Source of the DNA: Sorghum bicolor
Taxonomy: Eukaryota > Streptophyta > Magnoliopsida > Poales > Poaceae
Length of the DNA stretch: 64,000 nt
Reading direction: 5' to 3'
Assembly (NCBI RefSeq): GCF_000003195.3
Contig: NC_012873.2
Location: 395,894 to 459,893 of the forward strand
How positions within the stretch are numbered: the stretch's first letter is position 1; each line of letters opens with the position of its first letter. The position numbers and the translations under genes are program-made. The notes beneath the pieces are model-generated. The model saw nothing but the letters and a program-made list of their open reading frames with translations, searched no databases and was not told the DNA's origin. Of the stretch, positions 11,705-22,345 are shown in pieces.

Positions 11705-12908
11705 TAAGGCCTCGTTCGGCACCACCGTATTGGTGTCAGACCGATATCTGATTCAGGCCAGGATCGAGTGGATCCTGGTGAGTCACTAGAACCCGCGCTT
11801 CCTCCGTTTTCTCTCCAGGAATTAAACCGGTTGTCTCAAATGCAGCGTTCGGTTCAGCCGGCCAGGAATAAAATAAGGATACAGTAAAACACCCAGCCGA
11901 GGTTCATAACATGTGCAATAGATAAGCACAATATGACTTTGATATTCAAAACTAACACCTGACACTTAATAACAATTTCTGCACCAACAAAGTTATTATC
12001 ATAGGAAACAATAATTGATAATTTTTTTTTAGAATTGACTTCCATCCAAGGACAATTGATAAAAACCTTGTCAAAATCTCAGCTGACTTTAGCCTTACAT
12101 TTGCAAACTGTCAAGATGGTAAAAGCAAAATTTTTCCTGGCTACTTGCACGGCATGATCACCGGCTCAAAGGCGCACACATGTGCATGACAACTCATCTT
12201 TTTCCAAAAAATGTCCACGGTCACTCAGACTCAAAGTGCTAATATCATGTTTAAACTTGAAATGCCTTCCTAGATCCAAAATATAAATTACAAAAATACC
12301 CAAAGGCAACATCAACCAGATCAAAACTCCATTAAATGCAAAAATCAAGAAAGAACGCAATCTAGCCTTCCAATACTCCACTTAATCGTATGAAGCAAAA
12401 CAACAAGCTCCCAGCAATATCTTTCAAGAACTGTCAAAGCCATGTGCCTGCAGAAACCAAATGTATTAACTTAATTGACCAAATGACTTATAGGATAGAT
12501 GTTTTGCAAATAGAGTAGTAATTTAGTAAAACTCATCTATTTTACTTGTGCTGCTGACTGACTATTTTTAGCTAAATATAAGAACAAGTATTGGTCTTAG
12601 CACAAGTGAAGTCTTTATTTATGACAGGAGCATATCTCAGCTTTCAATCTTACTATGGAAGGACAGCATAATTGGCTAAAAACAAACATATCTCTGGCTA
12701 GAAATACATCTCTACAGTCCAAATCCTCTTACTAGCAACTCAACTATCAAAATATTCTCATCTCTAAGGGTTGAACAGGGCTAGAAAGTAGTACTGTCCT
12801 TAATTTGTGACAACATGTATAGAAGAAACCCAATTTCTCCTCCATAGTGATCCTAGTATCAACAAGAAGGAAAACATGAAGTTTTTAGCAATTAAGTAGA
12901 CTGACCTG

Positions 12909-14582
12909 TTAGACCATCGCACTTTTAAGCCAAACCAAAGTTGCTTCTTGATCTAGTTCACACCCACTTAGGAACGCCTCTCTATTCTCTTTGCTTTTGA
13001 TGAAAACAGCAAATGCTTTTGCTTTTTCTTCCTTTGTCACTTCCATCGTGCTCAGCACAGATATACACCTTTTGATAGAGAAGTCATTATCTTGAGCAAC
13101 TTCTTTTTCTTTGGCTAGATCCTCCTTTTCTTTGGCTAGCTCTGCAGACTCATCCTGTACTTGCTTAGTCCGCATGTCTAGGTATCTCCCCATCATTTCT
13201 TCAATCCTTTCACCCTTGTTCTTAGGCCTCTTCATTTGCTTCTCATGTTTTTTGCTTGATGTAGTAGTAGTAGTTCTTCGCTGCCCGCTTCTTTCAACAT
13301 CTATGATCTCATTTTTCTCCCCATCATTTCTTTCATCAGCAGCCTCACTTGTTTGCATCTCAGTGACTAAATCATCGTCATCTAGTAGCTCATGGACCTC
13401 ATTGTTGTCCAAGTCATCTACATCATGAATTTGTCGAAGTGGTGCTTCCTCTTGTGGTGGCTCAAGGGAATTGATATTGTACGTACCTTCAGCCAAATGA
13501 CCTACACGATAACTTTTAGGTTAGTTCATCAAGCTATATTTTTTAATTCAGGCAATCTTATCATCTAGGTGTCTCAAATTAGCAAGATACTCTGGTAACT
13601 TAATTCTACATCATGACAGCACAAATAAGAACATGGATGTAGAGTTGTTGTTTTAGACAAGTCAAGTGAATCACATGATAACATAGAGCAGCAAGATATA
13701 AACAAATATAGAAAGTGAACCTACCATCATAAAGCTCTCCCAAAGCATCAAATAATGGAAATCTTGCCTTACTGTTGCGGAATTTCTTGATTTTAGGGAA
13801 TGTCTGCACATTCAAAGAGAACCATTGATCAAATATGAGGTTATCACTATGAGGATATCCATAGTATTACTTTAAGAAATCAACATACCACTTCGAGGTT
13901 AGCCCACAGAGCTGGTGTTCCTTCAATCACATTCCTATCTTCATTCCAGGTGGCCCCACTCTGCTGCCTTGCCTCTTTTAGCATCCTATAGTCTCTCTTT
14001 AGTTGCACTTCTTTGTCTTGAATCTGACTCTTTGTGTAGTTGACATACTTGTTCCTCAGATGGAACTCCTTCACCATCTTATTCCACCCTTCTGAGCTCC
14101 AACCATTGTCACCTCTGTAGCCACTATCTTTATACTCGTGGAGAATGTCTACCAGGGACTTCTCAAGGGCCGGATTCCACTCTGCTCTTTGCTTTACTAC
14201 TACATAAACAATGGTCAGACATCAGGTTACCAACAATCAGCAAATAGAAATAACAGTTTACAGCAAAGAAACAACAAATATCAGTTTAAAGGTTACATGT
14301 TTACTAAAACTGCTATAATAGCAGATGGTGGAATAAACTATTATTTCAAGAAATTTCTTTTAGTAGCAAATAACAGTAGAGAAATAACAGAGAATTAAAC
14401 ACCATACCTCTCGGAGAACCTCCAGCCTTCTTTGCCTTACTGCATTTAGGAGAAGCCTTTTTCTTAATGCCACTTGGGTTTGCTAGGAACTTGTGCAACT
14501 TTGGTGATGCCCTTGCAATCATATTGACCTTCGGGGAGCCCTTTGCAACCATCGCTGTCAAATATGACACAAGCCTATTCAC
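12909..14582 (-). CDS. Harbinger ORF1: Myb/SANT-like DNA-binding protein, 4 exons
   Basis: In Harbinger-type transposons a Myb/SANT-like partner helps the transposase enter the nucleus and bind element ends. Minus-strand exons: 14582-14408, 14196-13889, 13803-13725 and 13501-12909. All three introns are GT-AG and the phases match (1, 0, 1), giving about 384 residues. Exon 2 carries the domain, with spaced aromatics in AEWNPALEKSLVDIL, NGWSSEGWNKMVKEF and GATWNEDRNVIEG. This matches the plant Myb/SANT-like DNA-binding family found in PIF ORF1 and L10-interacting proteins. Exon 4 has a run of acidic residues, a basic patch (KKHEKQMKRPKNK) and a Glu/Lys-rich likely coiled coil. The start is uncertain: an ATG at 14552 is equally possible, or exon 1 may begin further upstream. 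No frameshift was found. Confidence 0.8.
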
Positions 14583-14801
14583 TTATTACAAGCTTATTAC
14601 TTATTACAAGCCAAGCTTATTCATGACAAAAGCTTATTACAATCTATTTAAAGACTAATTTAAATACTAAAAAGAAGTCTCTACTTAATTACATAACTTA
14701 TTAGAACCTATTCAAAGACTAATGTAAATGTTGCTGGTACTGAACCCACATTTCTTGGGCAATGGTGTCTCTTAAAGTGTTGCCTTGTACTGAACCCACA
14801 T

Positions 14802-15911
14802 TTAGGTCATCCATTCATCACCACTTGGTAAAACAACATAGGTACTTGGAGGGATATTATCTGGCTGATGATCTAACCATTCCTCATCTCCATGAAGTAA
14901 TCGGATCAGATTATGGATGATGGCAGCAGCTATAGGTATCTTTACTTGATTTTCCAACATATGGAATGTGGCAACTTTCAGAATGGGGAAGCGCTTCTTA
15001 AGCACCCCCAAAGCCCTTTCCACATGGTTCCTCAACAGTGCGTGGCGGTGGTTGAAGAGCTCCATTGGGTTCTGCGGCCTCCGACGTCCAGACCCAAATT
15101 CTTTCAAATGGTATCGAACTCCTCTATATGGAGCAAGGAAAGATGGAGTATTTGCATACCCTCCATCAACTAGATAGAATTTTCCTGGAGGTACTTGGAA
15201 GCCCTTGCTCATAGCTGATCGTAGCACTCTAGAATCTGTAGCTGATCCCTCCCATCCACTAGAAATGAAAGTGATGTTGAGATCAAAATCACATGCCACC
15301 ATCACATTAATGCTTAGTGTGCCCTTCCTATTTCTAAAAGGAGAAGCTTTCTCAGAGGCTATGGAAATAGGAATATGAGTTCCATCAATGGCACCTAGAC
15401 AATTCTTGAAAAATGGATAGAATCTAGGATTGTCTTGGATTTTTTGATGCACTTGATTAGGATCAGGAGCTTGAAGGAAACGGCGAGAGAGTGTAGGAAT
15501 GACAACCTTGAAGAAGTGGTTGATGTGATGATGGAAGGTATCATTGCTGTGCCCAAAGAACACTTGAAGATCCTCATACGAGGCATTGTGACTTAACATA
15601 TATAGGAAGAAACCTAACTTCTCCTCCACTGTGATCCTAGTATCAACAACAAGCCTTTTCCTTCTAAGGTAAGTTGCCAAATCTCTAAAGATGTATGGTT
15701 CCATCCTAAATGCAACTTGACAGTTCTTGACATGTCCCTCGAGGAGTCTACGAACTTTAACCTCGCCTGTTTCTTCCGAAGTATGGCGTTTCCTCCTTTC
15801 TCCCCCTCTAACAGAACTCATAAGATATAAGGCAGGAAAAATAAATAGCATCATGTCATCATCTTCCTCCTCCCTCCTCTTTCTAATGCGATCTCGCAGT
15901 GATAGACTCAT
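14802..15911 (-). CDS. PIF/Harbinger DDE transposase (HARBI1-like)
   Basis: Single-exon, 369 residues, no stops or frameshifts. It cuts and re-inserts the element at TWA-type trinucleotide targets. An Arg/Glu-rich N-terminus is followed by a helical helix-turn-helix-like segment (about 90-135). The DDE_Tnp_4 catalytic core then shows first Asp in GAIDGTHIP (D176), second Asp in YLVDGGYAN (D249) and Glu in LLRNHVERALGV (E298). The conserved spacer words FRNRKGTLSINVM and GWEGSATDSRVL are present. It lies upstream of the Myb/SANT-like gene on the same strand, about 220 bp apart; separate transcripts are likely. All catalytic residues are retained, so it may still be active, but expression cannot be judged from sequence. 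Confidence 0.93.
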   Translation of the reverse strand: MSLSLRDRIRKRREEEDDDMMLFIFPALYLMSSVRGGERRKRHTSEETGEVKVRRLLEGHVKNCQVAFRMEPYIFRDLATYLRRKRLVVDTRITVEEKLGFFLYMLSHNASYEDLQVFFGHSNDTFHHHINHFFKVVIPTLSRRFLQAPDPNQVHQKIQDNPRFYPFFKNCLGAIDGTHIPISIASEKASPFRNRKGTLSINVMVACDFDLNITFISSGWEGSATDSRVLRSAMSKGFQVPPGKFYLVDGGYANTPSFLAPYRGVRYHLKEFGSGRRRPQNPMELFNHRHALLRNHVERALGVLKKRFPILKVATFHMLENQVKIPIAAAIIHNLIRLLHGDEEWLDHQPDNIPPSTYVVLPSGDEWMT

Positions 15912-17972
15912 TGTAGAACTGAAGCATATAATTTTATAGTCATAAAGAAGCTAAATATTATTAACCATGTCGTATAGAAGATAAATATTAAGGAGTACCT
16001 TCTGGAGTTGGTACTGGATCCCAAGAAGGCGGAGGTTCACCTTCCCCAACTCTAAATGGTGGAGGAGAGATCTACAAATGACAAGAAACAATTTTTGAGT
16101 CAAATAAATTCTGAGCCAAATAACAAGAAACCAACGCTGAAATAGCTGATAATTGAAGCGACGTGCTAAGCCAAGTTGAAATAGCTGATAATTGAAGCGA
16201 CGCTGCAGGGAGCTGCGCCATGCTTCTCTACAAGAAACCAACGCTGAAATTGCTGACAATATTACAATCACATAGGAGTATAGAACAGTAAAACATGGTT
16301 AATAATATTAGTACTGCAACTAGTATTTGACACAGCAAGGCCACCTTCGCTCCTCTCTTAATTATTTGACGCCGCCACGGCTAGTATTTGACAACCACGG
16401 CGCCGTCTCCTCTTCTGTATCCACTTCCTCCTACGCGCTCGCAGCCTCTGCCGCCTTCCCCCGGGTCCGAGCTGCGTTCGCCGTCGGCGCAGTCACGTCG
16501 GCCGCCGTCACTCCAGTTCTTGACGGTAAATTAAGCAGCTACCTCTTCGCTTCCTTTTTTGTTTGAGGTTTTTTCTTTCTGGCACATGTCAAGAGCAATG
16601 GCTACTGTTTTCCGCGCAATAAGGGAGAAAAGGCAGTGGCGACTAGTATTACAACGGCACTTGGGAAATTCGTTCGAGTTCAATTGGGGATGTTGTATAA
16701 AATGGTCAAGTAAGGAATTTGTCGCTGAAATGGACAGCATTGATCTTTTTTGTGACAAAAAAAAGTCAAATTATCCTTTATCAACATCAGAACAAGATTA
16801 AAGTATTAAAGAACCATCCTACTGAGTAACATCACACAGTATCAAAAGTTCAAAATTGTAATAAGGAAGATGGCTCATCACACAGAATAAGAAGATGCAG
16901 AAAGGGAACTAAAAGGTTCTACCCAAAATGGTTCAAAATTCGTGCTCTAATCTGAATTTTCTCTCTAGGCAAAGGTTTTTCTCTGAAACTTATCTCGAAA
17001 CAAAGGTCTGAAGATCCATTTTTTTTCCCCAGAAACTGACTAGCGTCCATTCACTTCCTTCCATAACTATGTCAGGCGCTAGCACTCCTCCTGCTGCTAG
17101 CCGTGGCGGCGTCTTCGGCGTCGGCCGCGGGCGGGAGCCACCACCTGGACCTGGACCTAGGCTTCCTCCCCTCCCCTCCCACAGCCCGCTCTCCCCTCCA
17201 GATTCCTCGCCGGAATTGCAGCGCCGATTGGGCCTCGGCGCCGCGAGATCCCCCCTCTCTCTCCCGCCCAACAACAGTCGCCGACGCACGCGTCGTCACC
17301 CAGTGATCAATCGCAACCACCATGCCCAAGATCCAAGAACCCTAGAGGAGGGAGAGAAGACGAGGACGAAGGGGAGAGCGAGGGATCACCGGCGAGAAGG
17401 ACGAAGAAGGGGAAGGACGTAGGGTTGGAGTCGGTCGCGTCGCCGTCGTCTCGCCCCGCCCCGCCGTCGCCGCCGTCGCCTCCACTACGGCCTGCGGCTG
17501 CGGGGGCTCGACTGCTCGTGGTGCTCGAGTGCGCCGTCTCAGGCCTGACTCCGTTCCGGAGGGTAGGAGGTCGGGCTTTGTTCTGGGCGTGGAAAGGGGT
17601 GGAATGGCCAAACCAGGCCAGATTTCTTTCCCGAGCCAGCCCAAACCGAACGACATTTTGAGGCAGACCTGGTTTCAAAACGGGCCGGTGGCAATCCACA
17701 CGGATTGAGCAGCGAAACGGGCCATTCCGGCCGAAACGAACGAGGCCTAAGCCAATAATGGGGATCGGCGTTTCGAGGCCTGCCCAACCTCGAGGGCACT
17801 AAGGATGAGGGGCGTCTGCAAAGGCAAACTCCCCTGAATCGACATTTGTGTGAGGCACTCCGCCATCCCATCGTCGCAACATGTGACGGATGGAAGTGTA
17901 GTACATACGTGGCCACCTGTCGCATATGTTGTCAGTGCGGATGTGCATTGAATGAATGTGGATCATCAGCTG

Positions 17973-18182
17973 CGCCTTGTTTTGAAGATTTCTCGTCACA
18001 TCGAATCTTATAGCATATGCATGAAACATTAAATATAAACAAAAATAAAAACTAATTACACAGTTTAGCTATAAATTACGAGATAAATCTTTTGATACTA
18101 GTTAGTTTATGATTAGATAATATTTGTCACAAACAAACGAAATTGTTACAGTACCGAAAACTTTTCGAAACTAAATAACGCC
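17973..18182. mobile_element. Tourist-like MITE, family A, diverged copy 2
   Basis: Degenerate ends CGCCTTGTTT and, inverted, GGCGTTATTTAG, with a CTG duplication on both sides (17970-17972 and 18183-18185). The interior matches family A in reverse orientation, including the 'gataatatttgtcacaaac' stretch. It is about 30 bp shorter than full copies because of a deletion near the left end. It lies about 220 bp outside the right end of the Harbinger element. Confidence 0.75.
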
Positions 18183-19877
18183 CTGGTTTCGTGGGCGCCG
18201 TGCCGTGCAATCAAAGACGACGGGAGGACCCAGCCCGGCCTGACGACGTGGCAGCTGCCGGCCGGACACTTGGAAAGCGTCGCAGCCACCAATTTCCATA
18301 GCATAGCATGGCATGGCATGGTGGCCACTCATCAATGGGGCCGGGCCGGGGTCACCTGATCTGCCTGCCTGCTGCTGGCGCCCCCTCGATCTTGTGTAGG
18401 AGCAGGGGTCTTCTAGTCCCGTAGGTACAGCTCCATAACTTCTGGTACTGATGAGAGCAGACTGATGCATGGATCCAGTTGCATTATTGTACTATAGGAA
18501 GAACTGATGAATTTCCAAACAAAGGCATCTGGCTGCATTGCATTATTGCTAGCTTGCTTGTCTCTCCATCTGCTAGCTTTTAATTAATTTCTGGTGCAAA
18601 TAATACCCTACTATTGCACAATCAAGCAGCTTACCTAGCTCCAAGACAATGCATGACACATGTTTGTTGATTATTTGCTCATTCCCCTTCAATTAGGGCC
18701 TGCCTTTGTGGGCCGCCCGGGTCTCTCATAGGATGCTCAATGACAAGGCATGCATGCATCGATCCCCCGCTTCCGTTCAGTTGCAGGGTTCAAAAATTCC
18801 GTGAAAGTTCGCCGAATTTCTGTAATTCTAGTAGTGGAAGAAAGAAAAAAAAAATCTGATTTGTTACAATATCATGTGCTATGTAACTCTAGACTCGTGT
18901 AGTTACTCTCATCTATAAATCTCTAGATTTAAGGTGTATATGACCATACGAAATGTATATATAGACAAAGTATATGATCACAGTGTAGACCATCTAGCTA
19001 GAGTGATATGTATGTTAAGTATGCATGCATACATAGAGTATACGGTTATACTTATTGTATATAATATAGTAGTGACATTTTAGTAATATATTTAAAATAT
19101 AGTTTTTTTGAAAAAATTTCGCGTGGTACGATCTAGAGTATCTTAATTATATAAACATACTCAAACCGATAAACAAGTATGAACACATACACAATGTGGT
19201 TTATTGAAGATGAGAGTAACTACACGTACGTGTAGAAAGAAATTTGATTTGTCTTTTTTCTTTTTGTAAAAAAAAAGAGATAGTGGTACTAGCATGGATC
19301 GGAGTAATAATAATATACAAGTTTGGCACCGAACAATGCAATCATGCGATGAGCTTCCCTCCAGACGCTTCTGTGTCTACGTGATCGAGGGCCGACAACA
19401 TAGATGCGTGCACCTGATCGATGATCTGCGCGTATGCGTATGTACTGTAACGGTGTCAAGCACATGACAAGATCATGCAGCTAGCGACATCATGGTGAGT
19501 AACGGGCCGGGTGTGTGTCTGGTAGCAGGGCATGGTGTGTTGTGTATTACCACACTCCACCGGCCGTGTGCGTCCATGAATGTCCACATGACAAGCAAGA
19601 TGATGCATGTGCCGCGCTGGCTAATTGCCTTGCATATATATATATATATTGTGTATGCTATGCTACCTCCATCGTTCGTTCGGTGGGTGCATTGTGTATG
19701 TATGAGATAGGCGACGAATTTGTCCATAGCTACTCAAGTTTTCACGTTCTCTCTTGCCATATATATAGGCAAATAGCTAGCTAGCTAGAAGAACCTTGTT
19801 GGAGATACCCTTAGCGCGGTAGGATTATTTAATTACATACATATATACCTTTATACATGTGGTGTATGTGTGTCTAA

Positions 19878-20084
19878 GGCCAGTCTCAATGCATAGTTTC
19901 ATGACACAGTTATCAAGATTATAAACTAGGTAACTGAGCCATAGGAGTTTCATGGGAATGAAACTCCTCTCTCATCTGATGTAACTCCTTCATTTAATGA
20001 CTTTGCCAAGTCAGCAATTATGCTTATGTGACACCTTATTTAATGTGCATGACACTCTAAAAAAAATATGTATTGAGACTAGCC
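19878..20084. mobile_element. Tourist-like MITE, family B
   Basis: 207-bp element with inverted ends GGCCAGTCTCAATGCAT and ATGTATTGAGACTAGCC, flanked by TAA on the left and TGA on the right (an imperfect trinucleotide duplication). The interior has a local palindrome ('ggagtttcatgggaatgaaactcc'-like, about 19945-19969). No coding capacity; unrelated to family A inside. Confidence 0.75.
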
Positions 20085-20317
20085 TGAGAGAATGTACGTG
20101 CGCGCGCGCGTTTCTCCACGGTTTTCCGAAATTTCATACAAAATGAAATGCTAATTAATTAGTCTCTTGAATGCAAAGAACATACTACTCGAGGAAGGCC
20201 TCAGGATATAGCAGATTAGGTAGTTTGGGTGAAGGAAGCAAGGTGGGCCATACATGCATATCCACCCACCACTAATGCGCTGACGAGGATACATGCTGAC
20301 GAGGCATCATGCTGGCA

Positions 20318-20559
20318 GGCCTTGTTTAGTTCGCAAAAAATTTTGCAAAATTTTTCAGATTCTTGGTCACTTTGAATTTTTAGATGCATGCATAGAGTAT
20401 TAAATATAAACGAAAATAAAAACTAAATGCACAGTTTGGTCGGAATTGACGAAACGAATCTTTTGAATCTAGTTAATCTATGATTGGATAATATTTGTCA
20501 ATTACAAACAAAAATGTTACAGTGTCGATTTTCCAAAATTTTTTGAACTACACAAGGCC
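20318..20559. mobile_element. Tourist-like MITE, family A, copy 3
   Basis: Left end GGCCTTGTTTAGTTC, right end GAACTACACAAGGCC. The interior matches copies 1 and 2, in reverse orientation to copy 1. Flanking trinucleotides differ (GCA and TTA), so the target duplication is eroded or the copy was rearranged. Confidence 0.85.
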
Positions 20560-21717
20560 TTAAACCATGTATCAACGTCGATTCTCCGCTCAATTATTTG
20601 TGGGCCACCGAATCTTCTCTCATTGGAACCTTGTATATTCATCTCCTGGCTGGTATTTTTTTGCCTAATAAAAAAAACAAATTCTCCTGGTTGGTATTAC
20701 CTCTCTACTCCTAGACTCAGAGCAGAGAATGCAATTTTGAAACGGTGTTTAATAATCAGTCAAATATTTTGAAAAAAAAAGTGGATCGAAATAGAACATT
20801 TTCCTTCCTGTATTACTGCTTATATATATATAGGAACGATTCCATGGGCGGGTTTCGGTGATGCATGGGCATGGGTTCGGCGGCCGGGCCGGCCTAATTA
20901 ACCGCCAGATATAGGGATATGATGGACGGAACACATGAAGCGGCCGGCGCCGATCGATCCAGGCACATGCATTGCTTTTGCTAGTAGTATTATTCAGGCA
21001 TAAGCATATGCATAGCGACGTCGACGGAGAGAAGAACATGGCATATATATATGATGCATCTGTCATCTGTCTCATTCCCCAGTGAAGGGAACGGCGACCC
21101 CATTTATTCATCAACCCCGGCCCTTTTGTTGGATTCCATTTGATGGATGGATCCGTGTAGTGTAGAGGTAGCCAAACTGAAACTGCATTTTCTCAATTCT
21201 CATGTTGGCACCAAAAGATTAAAAAAAAAAACTAAGAAGACCTTGTTTGGTTTGGCCTCCTAAACTTGAGTCCCTACTAAATGGCCATTTAGTCCCTTGT
21301 AATTATTCTTATAATTAAAAAAATGAGACCGTGTATGTTGACTGCTGTCAACGCATCTTACCTGGAGCTGTGTTCCGATCCGTTGGAGTGAGTACAATTG
21401 CGGTTTGTTCTTTCACAACGACGAATCCGAATTTCGTTACCACGAGACAAAACTGACATTATAACGTCTTTGGATCGAGTACAACTGAACATGCATGCAT
21501 GCTACTGTATTATTGTACGCACGCGGTACAAGAACATGAGCGTATATACATACTAGCATGCATGGCTGTCGACTGTGTCGTGTGCGAGCACAGGAGGGGA
21601 GGGAGACGGTGATGGGATCCAACACGGGCCGGGCCGGGCCCCAGGAGACAGACAGATGGAGAAATAATTAGTCCAATGGGGCCGTGCCATGTGCTGGACA
21701 GCAAGGCTTCTAGCTAA

Positions 21718-21960
21718 GGCCTTGTTTAGTTCCCAAAAAGATTTCGGATTTCGGTACTGTAGCACTTTCGTTTGTTTGTGACAAATATTATCCAATTGTG
21801 GACTAACTAGGATCAAAAGTTTCGTCTCGCGATTTCCAGCTAAACTGTGTAATTAGTTTTTGCTTTTGTCTATATTTAATGCTTAATGCATGTGTCACAA
21901 GATTCGATGTGATGGGAGATCTTGAAAACTTTTTGCTTTTTGGGTGAACTAAACAAGGCC
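21718..21960. mobile_element. Tourist-like MITE, family A, copy 4, in the invertase promoter
   Basis: 243 bp with ends GGCCTTGTTTAGTTC and GAACTAAACAAGGCC, perfect 15-bp inverted repeats. A perfect TAA target duplication flanks it at 21715-21717 and 21961-21963. It ends 125 bp before the invertase TATA box, in the same orientation as copy 1. Of the copies here its structure is cleanest, suggesting a relatively recent insertion. Confidence 0.93.
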
Positions 21961-22085
21961 TAAGTGGATCGGGGGGTTGGATTCGGATGTCCACACCGAG
22001 TGAAGTCCGGACCCGATCCAGTTAACCCGGACGAGGAGAGGAAGAAGGGGAGCGAGAGGAGAGCGGAGGCACCGATCCAACCAAC

Positions 22086-22093
22086 TATAAATA
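22086..22093 (+). promoter_or_regulatory. TATA box of the vacuolar invertase gene
   Basis: TATAAATA 253 bp before the start codon. The expected leader (from about 22115) contains a CCCT-rich tract at 22120-22141 and has no ATG before 22346, so the METRDT start is the first available. Confidence 0.75.
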
Positions 22094-22345
22094 GGATCCC
22101 CAATGCCCCGCTCTCCCTCACACCCTCCCTCCCTCCCTCCCATCCTTGATTCTCTTGTTGTTCCACTCTAATCTAGATTCTAGTTCGAGTCGAGTCTTCG
22201 CCGCATTGTGGGCTCCAGATCGAATCGGCAAGGAGTCGGTCATCGTCGTCGTCCGCTCCGGCGGCAGCCCCTCGCCCGCCGCCGTCGTAACCGTAACACA
22301 AGTCCGCCGGCGGCCTCCTTTCTTCCTCTTCCTCTTCCGTCGGCA

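Larger units (their letters stand above)
11708..17747 (-). mobile_element. PIF/Harbinger transposon, apparently complete (6.0 kb)
   Basis: The termini share GGCCTCGTTCG in inverted orientation (left 11708-11718, right 17737-17747). They are flanked by a TAA duplication at 11705-11707 and 17748-17750. A second inverted word, CGTTCGGTT, occurs about 140 bp inside the left end and about 100 bp inside the right end. The element encodes a DDE transposase (14802-15911) and a Myb/SANT-like protein (12909-14582), both on the minus strand, as expected for autonomous PIF/Harbinger. The right arm, upstream of the transposase, is GC-rich at 16990-17530 and may serve as promoter and leader. It also has short internal repeats near 16125-16250. 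The left arm (11708-12908) is AT-rich with no gene. Perfect TIR identity covers only 11 bp, so the exact pairing of ends is inferred from position, target duplication and contents. Confidence 0.75.
17751..21714. other. MITE-rich spacer upstream of the invertase gene
   Basis: No gene is supported. It contains three MITEs listed separately (17973-18182, 19878-20084, 20318-20559), a short (TA)n at about 19636-19649, a CG dinucleotide run at about 20100-20110, and the 33-bp segment shared with 10083-10115. The rest is AT-rich and featureless, with many ATGCATGC-type palindromes common in grass intergenic DNA. Confidence 0.6.

Noticed and set aside
17069..17661. Pro/Arg-rich open frames in the right arm of the Harbinger element
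   Set aside because: Low-complexity products of GC-rich sequence in several frames; better explained as promoter/leader of the transposase gene.
18240..18330. Short protein-like similarity between antisense frames near 10.1 and 18.25 kb (LSKCPAG word)
   Set aside because: Explained by the shared 33-bp DNA segment; frames are short and not otherwise conserved.
22208..22345. Upstream extension of the invertase reading frame
   Set aside because: No ATG in this extension; the first ATG after the expected transcription start is at 22346.
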